64,000 nucleotides of DNA from Petrosia ficiformis (Eukaryota; Porifera; Demospongiae; Haplosclerida; Petrosiidae): positions 53,113,746-53,177,745 of the forward strand of contig OX345636.1 of assembly GCA_947044365.1 (NCBI GenBank). The letters run 5' to 3'. Positions within the stretch are counted from its first letter, which is position 1. The number at the start of each line of letters is the position of its first letter. This document shows positions 56,701 through 64,000 of this stretch, piece by piece. A program made the position numbers and the translations under genes. Below the pieces are notes generated by a model. It had not been told where the DNA came from, made no database searches, and saw only the letters and a program-made list of their open reading frames with translations.

Positions 56701-59521
56701 CACTCGGTACAGCAAAATGTTACAAAAGAGCCAGACATTCAGTGTGGTGGCCAGGAGTTAGGGCTGGGACGAAGGTTGGAAAGCAACTTTCAAAGATTTG
56801 TCACCTAAAACAAATGAAAGTTCAAATGTTTTTTTATTAATGTTGCTCTTACTTTGAATTGATTGGGTATAGAAACCCTCAAAAACTGCTTTATAACAAG
56901 TACTAGTGTTGTTCCTGTCAGTGTTTGCATCCAGATTTAGCATTGCTGGACTGAGAAATAAGAAGCAGCCAGCAACACAGCATCAACTTTCCTGGAACAT
57001 GCCTACATTATTAACCACAATTTAGACAGTAGAAGTGGCATGTGCAAACATTAAAGAGGGCGTATCACAGCGAAGCTTCAAAGGTAGAAATTTAGCTTCA
57101 AATGTGCAGCAAATGAATGAAGCCTTCGAAAGTTTTACCCAGCCTACGAGGAATATGTAGTGATCTGGAAGACATCATCAGAAAGTGTGTATAGTAGCAA
57201 CATGTAGAACCCTTACTCCTGTCAGCCTTTCCCAACCATCCATGGCAGAAAGTCGTATCCGATTTATTTGAAGGGAAGCATAGGCGCCTGGTGGGGCCCG
57301 GGCAATGGCCAGGTACTTTTTTGAATTTCAACATTCACGTTCATAATTAAAACTAATTATGAAAAAAAAGTGTGTGGGCAGAGTGCACTAATTAAATTAC
57401 TGAAATGTAACTCTCACATTTGTAAGGTAAAAAGCATGCTTCATAAGCTAAAGGGAATCAGCAGGGCGAGTGTTTGAAAGTGCAAGTCAGTGGCAACACC
57501 CACATTTAGCATCTCTAAACCTTAATTAATGCCTGAGTGATTAATATAATTGACCATACCTATCATGAAACAATTAAATAGCATGAAACATTTTCTGCGT
57601 GCTTTGCGCCCCAACTTTCCCAAAGTACAACATTCTTTCTATAGGGGCCTATGAATGGAAGAATATGAATTTTCTCATATTACAAGTAGCTCATGGTACC
57701 CCCACAGAGCAATGAAGCAGCTAAGAGGACAGTGAAGACAGAAAAAGCTCTTTTGGAAAAAAGTGATGACCCTTATCTACTTACTTACCATTCAACTCCA
57801 TTAGAAAATGGTTACAGCCCATCAGAATTTCTAATGGGACAAAAACTCAGAACTGCCATACCAGTTGTCCCAATAACTTCTGCCAAAACTACCCAAAACG
57901 TCTAAACTGAAAGCAAAGTAGAAGTGTGTTAGACAAAGACAACAGAAGAACTTCAATCTACATCATTCATCATCGGAATTAAAGCCACTCCAGACAGGTG
58001 ACTGTATGTGTGGATACCTGACAAGATCTAAAGAAATTGTAGTGCAGAAAACAAACCCATGGTCATATGAGGTAGAGACTCCAAGTGGAACTTACCGAAG
58101 GAATCGCCATCACATAATATACCACTAAACAAATTTACCAAGAATCAGGATAAGAAATCTCCACTAGTCTCTAGATATGGTAGTTGTACCTAATCCAAAT
58201 CAAGATAGTAAGGAGGATTCCTACATTTGTACAAGAAGTTGTCGTGTTTCAAAATCACCAGACGGAGTCTAATTGAACTTAGAAAGGGAGATGTAGTAGT
58301 TAGTTATTGTTCATGTTGTATGTAATTAGACACATGGTTTGTGGTTGTGAATAATTTATGGTTTCAGTTCCTATTGAATGTATGTTAGTTGCACATTTTC
58401 TGTTGAGTTGTATTCTAAGAAGTTATTGATAAATATCAAGTGTCTTTTTTATACAATTACAATTACACAAACTAAAATCTAAAATGAGTAAAAGTAAGGA
58501 TTACATTATGGATTACATGTAGCCTTTTAATTAATGTAATGATTACAATTACAATTACAAATAATTGTAATTTAAATTTCAAATCATCGACAAATAATAT
58601 CATTCATCAATAATGACTTGTTCACTTTTTAAAATATACCAAGTCTTCAATGTTTTGAGGAAGCAGCTTCGACCTGTCTGCTGTAAGAATGCGCTCTGCT
58701 TGGCTAAACACTCTCTCAACTTCAAAGTTGGTAGTCTAAAAGAACTGCATAAACTACTTGTGATAGCTTCAAATTCTGACTACCATTCACAATATCAAGC
58801 AATAATACAAGTTACTGATGTAATGATTACTCAAGACAACTACATTACAATTACTTCCTCCAAAGTTTTTTGCAATTACAATTACATTACAATTACAAGT
58901 GTGTAATCATTACAATTACAATTACAGATCACAACAACACTGCTATGTATGTGTGTATGTATGTATGTATGTATGTATGTATGTATGTATGTATGTATGT
59001 GTATATATATATATGTATGTGTATATATATATGTGGATGTTATACATTTATATGTATGACTGTATGTAAGTATTGTGAGAATACAATGGTACAGTCTTTT
59101 ATAGTATTTTTTCATTTCTTTTCAGGGTCAATACCATTATTAAATTCATATTATGGTAAACCAGATCGTGCTATACATTATAGTTATATATTGTGTAATG
59201 GTAATGAACGGCTAATCACCTCATGTAATAAGGTAATACACTCACTAGAAGAAGGAAGACAGATTTATAAAGATGCAGAAGTTGCTGGTGTTGCTTGTAA
59301 TCAAACATCACTCAAACCTGAACCAACAGAGGAAGTATGTCTACCTAAACCTGTAGGGACTGGTGATATGTGTGCATCTGGTGATATACAACTTGATGAA
59401 GATAGAATGTTAGAATACTGTTTTAATGGACGTTGGTCTGTCTTCTGTCAACTAACTCACTCTGAAGCTACTGTGGCTTGTAGACAACTAGGACATGTAA
59501 CATATACATGTATGCAATGTG

Positions 59522-59598
<77 letters not shown>

Positions 59599-61562
59599 AT
59601 TATATATAATATATTATATATAATTATATGTAATTATGTATATGTATACGTACATGCATATGTACATACATGTACATCCATTCATCTGTCCATTCATCCA
59701 ATTGTTCATCCATCCATCCATACATACATAGATACATACATGCATACATACATACATACATAATACATACATACATAATACAAACACACACACACACACA
59801 TATACATACATACATACATACATACATAGTATTACATACATACATACATACCTACACACACATACATACACGCACACATACATACACACATACATACATA
59901 TATACACATATATATATATTATACCAGGGGGTCTGCCATTTGAAATAAAGCAGTCCAGTTCTTCAACAGCAGACAAGAGTTTATTTGAGATGATTACGTG
60001 TACATCATCTGAAAAATCACTAAGTGACTGTAATATACAAGAGGGAGATTGTATGAAATATTGTAGCACTATTATGGGTTTGAAATGTTTTGGTGAGCTG
60101 TATAATTTATAATCATATTATATATTGTCCCAACAAAAATTACCAATGATTGAACATACAAAATTGTTAGATGTTTATAATTTGTTAATAGTACCTGAAG
60201 ATTGCACGGATGGTGCAGTTCAGCTTGTTGATGGTATTGAACAAGCAGGTCGAGTGGAAGTTTGTGTTAATGGAGTATGGGGTAGTGTGTGTAGTGAGGG
60301 ATGGGATAGGACTGATGCTCTTGTAGTCTGTATACAAATGGGATTTCCAAAATTAGGTAAGTAGATACTGTTAGTGAAGCACTTTATTACATCTATTATT
60401 ACAATAATAGAACCTATTGCCTACACTGCTGATGAGTTTGGTGTGTCTACTGGACCAGTGGTGTATTCTAATGTAGATTGTGGTGGATGGGAGAACTATC
60501 TGATTGAATGTCAGAAGAATAACTATTTAGAAATAACATGTTCATATGCAACAGTAGCAGGAGTCTTGTGTGCTGATGGTCAGTGTCAATATTTATCAGT
60601 AAAAAAAATATAATATACATTATTATAATACTTTAGACTGTAGTGATGGTGATATACGACTGGTTGGAGGAGAAACTAGATGTGAAGGAACAGTGAAAAT
60701 ATGTTTTGATAGTCTATGGGGTTTGATTGATGAATCAGGATGGGGTATAGCAGATGCAATAGTGATCTGTCGTGAATTAGGATTTCATGAGAGTACTGTT
60801 GGTATGATAATACTATATATGTATATTATGATTCTATCATGTACTATATTCCATATATAGATGCACTACTTCATTCATATTATGGTAAACCTAATAAAGC
60901 CATTCATATTGGTGATGTGGAGTGTTATGGAACTGAAGATAAACTTACTGAATGTACAATGAAATCATATTCTTTAAAAGACGGTAAAAATCTTCAAGAT
61001 AATGTTGATGTAGCTGGAGTCTCCTGTATTCTCTCATCATCCAACAACTTTACTTCCTCCATTTTGCGACCAGATCAGTCTAGTATATCTGTATCATCAC
61101 CATCTGTTAACAGGTCCTTCTTACCATCAGTTACAAGGTCCTCACCATCTGTTACCAGGTCCTCCCTACCATCAGTCCAACCTCGTCAGACCAGTTCATC
61201 TCAGACCCCAACATTATCTGTTGTTAGCATATCTCTGGTCTGTCTTTTGTTCATTCTTATACTAGTTCTATGGTATGTAGACAGAATAGTTATAAGTAAT
61301 ATCATCTGTGAACTCTTTTCTCTCTTTCATTTTCAGTATTGGGTTTATGATGTATCGCAAAAGAGAATATCTGAAGAAAATGAAACTACGCAGACAACTA
61401 ATTCCTGTAGCAATGTCGAACATATTTGAAGAAAAGTACAGTTCTTTACATTTTACAGGTGAAGAGATTTGCAAAAAGACAGAAAATGTCTATACCACTG
61501 GAGACAATCCTGATAATTCATATCAAAGTAATCCTACATTTAAAGACGATGAAAACATATGA
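50784..61562 (+). CDS. SRCR gene B: seven-SRCR single-pass membrane receptor, 15 exons, 975 aa
   Basis: Exons: 50784-50838, 50941-51123, 51184-51348, 51423-51593, 52441-52623, 52683-52847, 52904-53065, 53119-53277, 59126-59509, 59928-60092, 60192-60356, 60411-60578, 60637-60801, 60861-61272, 61337-61562. Total 2928 nt, all GT-AG, phase 1 except the last (phase 2), no internal stop. Exons 2-13 equal their gene A counterparts in length. Same signal peptide, seven SRCR domains and helix ([18 protein letters not shown]). Exon 9 encodes the end of domain 4 and the start of domain 5 without an intron. Differences from A: 27 extra stalk codons (PSVTRSS-type repeats), one extra Cys in domain 7 (ETRCEG against ETRSEG), and a 2-bp deletion before the stop that removes YEYAQPQS. 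Intron 8 is 5.8 kb because of a gypsy insertion. Likely a cell-surface recognition receptor; ligand unknown. Confidence 0.85.
51611..52390. mobile_element. CTGCAAAAAT MITE in intron 4 of gene B, with later LTR insert
   Basis: Same element and position as 26125-26528, but about 375 bp longer because of the insertion at 51736-52109. Confidence 0.65.
51736..52109 (+). mobile_element. LTR, primer-binding site and inverted partial LTR
   Basis: TGAATTGACTCTTTAATTAT at 51736 runs to AAATATAACA at 51951 (a 216-bp LTR with TG...CA). It is followed by TTTCTGGCGACGAGGATC, a primer-binding-site-like sequence of Gypsy-class elements, then an ATG frame of about 16 codons. From about 52023 to 52109 the first 80-85 bp of the LTR recur inverted. 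It is absent from gene A, so it inserted after the duplication. Confidence 0.6.
53279..53470. repeat. (TATG)n microsatellite after exon 8 of gene B
   Basis: Begins at the donor itself (GTATGTATGTGTGT). The repeat supplies the GT of the splice site in both genes. Confidence 0.9.
53506..53679 (+). repeat. 5' LTR, intron 8 gypsy of gene B
   Basis: TG...CA boundaries, followed directly by the primer-binding site. Confidence 0.75.
54222..54503 (+). pseudogene. gypsy protease fragment
   Basis: Retropepsin-like [16 protein letters not shown], with Glu where the catalytic Asp of D-T/S-G is expected. It runs into the MITE at about 54407 and ends in MITE sequence. Confidence 0.55.
54407..54975. mobile_element. 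CACTGTAAAAA-family MITE inserted in the gypsy protease
   Basis: AATAGGTTATTTTAACCTTC...TTATAGGAGTTTCAATG at the left, inverse GAGGAATTGAAACTCATGTA and AAAATAACC at the right. Same family as 34565-35142. The right end is imprecise. Confidence 0.55.
55055..55410. mobile_element. CACTGCAAAAATA MITE inside the gypsy element
   Basis: CACTGCAAAAATAGAATTAT at the left. The right side ends TTACCAATAAAATTGTTATTA. Shares TTTAACAATTAGTTGGTTGTT with the intron-4 MITEs. Confidence 0.5.
55904..56083 (-). repeat. Inverted LTR copy within the gypsy remnant
   Basis: Reverse complement of the element's own LTR (TGTATAAGACACTTGATATT... to ...ACTAACTACTACA), followed by its polypurine side in reverse. The matching inverted piece is in gene A at about 22815-22975. 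Confidence 0.65.
58292..58455 (+). repeat. 3' LTR, intron 8 gypsy of gene B
   Basis: Preceded by AGAAAGGGAGA and followed by the ATTAC target repeat. Confidence 0.75.
58456..58940 (-). mobile_element. hAT remnant with AATTAC arrays, intron 8 of gene B
   Basis: On the minus strand, 58726-58612 encodes [20 protein letters not shown] and [13 protein letters not shown] (hAT dimerisation motif). ATTACAATTACA units surround it. It is the counterpart of 20985-21431. The gypsy element landed at its edge. Confidence 0.65.
58941..59035. repeat. (TATG)n microsatellite, intron 8 of gene B
   Basis: Counterpart of 20815-20984. Confidence 0.85.
59518..59920. repeat. (TA)n and (ATAC)n microsatellites filling intron 9 of gene B
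   Basis: Pure TA (59522-59612) followed by ATAC/CATA units. The intron is almost entirely repeat. Confidence 0.9.
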
Positions 61563-61727
61563 GTATGCTCAACCACAATCATAGAATAATCATAGAATAA
61601 TCATAGATTACTCATAGATTAATCACAGAATAATTATAGAATAATCAAAGATTAATCATAGAATGATCTTGTATGTGTGTATGTGTTCTTATTTGATTGA
61701 TGAAAAAATCTTTAGTAAATATTACCA

Positions 61728-61733
61728 AATAAA
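61728..61733 (+). terminator. Poly(A) signal AATAAA of SRCR gene B
   Basis: Context TACCAAATAAAACTACAAAT, same as gene A, about 165 nt after the stop. Confidence 0.6.
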
Positions 61734-61734
61734 A

Positions 61735-61830
61735 CTACAAATATTATATACTACTATTACCAATGGTACCAACAGTATAACTATTACCAATAGTACCAAT
61801 GGCATAACTACCAATTACTACCAATAGTAT
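61735..61830. repeat. Short inverse copy of the gene A downstream minisatellite
   Basis: TACTATTACCAATGGTACCA and ACTACCAATTACTACCAATA correspond to 17945-18367 reverse-complemented. This marks the outer end of the duplicated arm. Confidence 0.65.
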
Positions 61831-61950
61831 TGAATTGAAATAATTTTATCCAAAAATAGGAAAGGGTTGTACAATCAGGTAATCCTATGTAAGTACTCCC
61901 CAAAAAAATAAAAGATAACATTAATACTGAATATACAAGAATAATAAAAA

Positions 61951-62189
61951 ACATTTTCAATAAAAATGAAAGAAGAGTAGGGATGTCAAAACCCAAAAAG
62001 CATGCAAACAAGGTTGGGAAGCTAACATAGTACACTGCTATAAAACAAAATACAAAGAGCTGTACTTGCACATGTATGTAGGGTTATATGGAGGTGATTC
62101 TGGGTCCTATGTTAGCTTCCCAACCTTGTCTGCATGCTTTTTGGGTTTTGACATCCCTACTCTTCTTTCATTTTTATTGAAAATGTTTT
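61951..62189. mobile_element. Long foldback, copy 2
   Basis: Same arms as 15479-15739 (AAAATGAAAGAAGA...CATGCAAACAAGGTTGGGAA and inverse) with a different loop. Confidence 0.7.
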
Positions 62190-63035
62190 TTATTATTCTT
62201 GTTTCCATTATGTTTTTTTCTGAATAGTGTGAATTTTTTGTAGATCGCAGAAACACTATATACCATCATACAATCATAAATGCATTAAAATTTGTTTATC
62301 AATAATAGTCAGTCTTTTGTATTTATGTATTGATTATCACTTACAGATGTCTGCAATCCTGCAAGAAGTAGTGTCAGTCACTGTGTCAACCGTTCAGTAT
62401 TCCAATGCTTATCATAGTATACAATATTATTATACAATGGCTATAATTATTATATTCATTATTATAAAAATTTATTTGCTTACAAATGTTATCATTATGC
62501 TTATGATTCCAATGTAATTTCCACCTTTTTAGCTTCCATGTTCCGAGTACACGATTGCGCATGCGTAATTAAATTCCTCTTAATTAAGAAAATGGCGTCT
62601 AATTCGAGATCAAATCTTTGTAGTCGTTGAGACTGTCTTCTTTCATAGTATTTGTAGATATCATCTCGATACTTGTATATAGACCAGAATTTTACTATAA
62701 ATGCGACTGGAATGGTGCTAGAATCATTGTGATATTTCAACAAACAAAAAAATGATTTGTCTGAAAAATAAATAAATAAAAATAATAATTTGAACCAGTT
62801 TTGCCACTGACCGGTTCTCTACCTTAACGACAATCTTTGGCCATCTAGAAGATGTTGGTAGTCATAAAAACACTAGATATGATCAGGTATGTGTGTATTA
62901 AAACCTATCTGTATATATTACCAGAGATTTCAGGTCATCACTTGCAATTGATCACTTGCAATTGAAATGTATGGGGGGCCATTTTTTTTCCGTGCCATCC
63001 CTACATAGAGAGTACTACCGTACTCTCTGATAAAG
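62190..63035. repeat. Dispersed repeat block shared with 15740-16440
   Basis: The first half is in the same orientation and the second half (62560-63030) inverted relative to the other copy. Ends in CATAGAGAGTACTACCGTACTC. Confidence 0.65.
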
Positions 63036-63049
63036 AAATATATACTACA

Positions 63050-64000
63050 CTATATACAAAAACAAACAAAAATACATTAAGTACAAGATATAAGAAGAAA
63101 TTTACAACATAAAATTCATTAACTTGTTTTTAAAGTTGCTATAAGAACTTAAACTTACAATTTCAAATGGAAGCTTATTCCATATAAATGGAACATTGAT
63201 AAAAAATGAATACCTAAAAGATTTAAGTTTAGATGATTTACACAATAAAGATAACTTATGTGACCTTGTATTTACAGTCTTAAAAGCAAAATATTTAAAC
63301 AAGTGTATATAAAGAAAAAAACATCCCTATATTGCTTTACAAATTTAAGTGAAGATAAAAGTATCCCTATGATTGCTTTGTGGTGTCCAGCATTCAGCAA
63401 TCATGGCTGACTTTATCAAGCATGAACTTATCATAGTCATTTTGATTATCTACTCTCCTGGCCTTTCAAACATATCCATCTAACAGCTCTCCTCTATATT
63501 TTCTCCAGAGTCTCTATCTCCTTTTGCTGATGTGGATTCCATGCTGGAGCACAAAATTCAAGGTGGGGTCGAACAAGAGCTAGATATGCTCTTTCCTTTG
63601 CATTCATACTGCAAGTACACATAGACCGTCTTAGTAGGTTTAAAATCAGGCTTTGATGCCTTTACAGTGATATCAGCCACATGACTAGCCCACTTGAGTT
63701 TATGGTCAATACAAACACCTAAGTACCTAAATGAATGAACCCATTCAAGAGAAATACTATAGATATGGTACAAACAGTATAGTGCTGATTTTTTATTTGA
63801 TATACACAATGCTTTACATTTGCTAGTACTAAGTGCCAGCAACCATTTCTGACTCCAATTGTATATCTGTTTAAGATCCCTTTGCAAAAGAACTGTGTCA
63901 TCTCTACTATTAACTTCTCGAAAAATGACGCAATCATCTGCAAAGAGCCTAATAGATGATTGGACAAACTCACCTATATCATTAATGTATACCAAAAATA
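63050..64000 (-). pseudogene. CR1/jockey-like non-LTR retrotransposon, 3' end of reverse transcriptase
   Basis: Runs off the right edge. From 63995 downward: YINDIGEFV, then the RT active site in IRLFADDCVIF (F-A-D-D). WLLALSTSKCKALCISNKKS and FRYLGVCIDHKLKWASHV are the thumb-side motifs typical of CR1/jockey-class elements. A frameshift near 63640 and several stops break the rest. The final ENVPFIWNKLPFEIV-like C-terminus is readable at 63102-63302, so the 3' end of the element lies near 63050. Confidence 0.7.

Larger units (their letters stand above)
53506..58455 (+). mobile_element. Ty3/gypsy retrotransposon in intron 8 of gene B, decayed, 5-bp TSD
   Basis: 5' LTR 53506-53679 and 3' LTR 58292-58455, both starting TGTAGTAGTTAGTTA and ending ATACA. 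ATTAC flanks both sides (53501-53505, 58456-58460). TGGTGTCAGAAGTGGGAT follows the 5' LTR, a known tRNA-Leu-type primer-binding site. A purine tract (AGAAAGGGAGA) precedes the 3' LTR. Inside are two zinc-knuckle-like Cys blocks (54045-54165), a protease relic ([10 protein letters not shown], near 54300), RT pieces (55500-55900) and integrase pieces (56573-57905: [34 protein letters not shown]). Two MITEs and an inverted element fragment (55904 to about 56340, with its own LTR) interrupt it. Confidence 0.75.

Overview
This is metazoan nuclear DNA: AT-rich, with GT-AG introns, intronic (ATAC)n/(TATG)n microsatellites, and many MITEs, DNA transposons and retrotransposons. Multi-domain SRCR receptors with small phase-1 introns, plus a mucin-like membrane protein, suggest a marine invertebrate, most likely a demosponge. 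The taxon is an inference. I see no bacterial genes, no convincing tRNA or rRNA gene and no CRISPR array.

Layout. 1-1.05 kb: 3' coding end of a Ser/Thr-rich single-pass membrane protein, + strand. 1.05-18 kb: gene-poor DNA of minisatellites, foldback hairpins and MITEs. 18.4-27.4 kb: SRCR receptor gene A, - strand, 15 exons, conceptual protein 957 aa. 27.4-50.4 kb: a spacer made mostly of mobile elements. It holds two copies of a Ginger-like integrase element with Ulp1-type and PHD-type fragments, a frame-broken Ty3/gypsy element (35.6-40.1 kb), a tyrosine-recombinase element remnant, a pogo/Tigger transposase split by a MITE, hAT remnants and an orphan sulfotransferase exon. 50.8-61.6 kb: SRCR receptor gene B, + strand, 15 exons, 975 aa. 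It mirrors gene A exon for exon. 61.7-64 kb: repeat blocks and the 3' end of a CR1-like non-LTR retrotransposon on the - strand.

The main result is that genes A and B form a head-to-head inverted duplication, with arms of about 9.6 kb and 11.5 kb. The arms share exon lengths, intron phases and several intronic elements. Each has the 5' end of a Ginger-like integrase ORF pointing away from the SRCR start across 180-350 bp. Both SRCR genes are open throughout: signal peptide, seven SRCR domains, Ser/Thr-rich stalk, one membrane helix and a short cytoplasmic tail. B differs from A by a 27-codon stalk expansion and by a 2-bp deletion that removes the last eight residues, including a Tyr-Glu-Tyr motif. 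Element insertions with clear target-site duplications (9 bp for a tiny Mutator-like family, 8 bp hAT, 5 bp gypsy, TA pogo) give a relative order of events.
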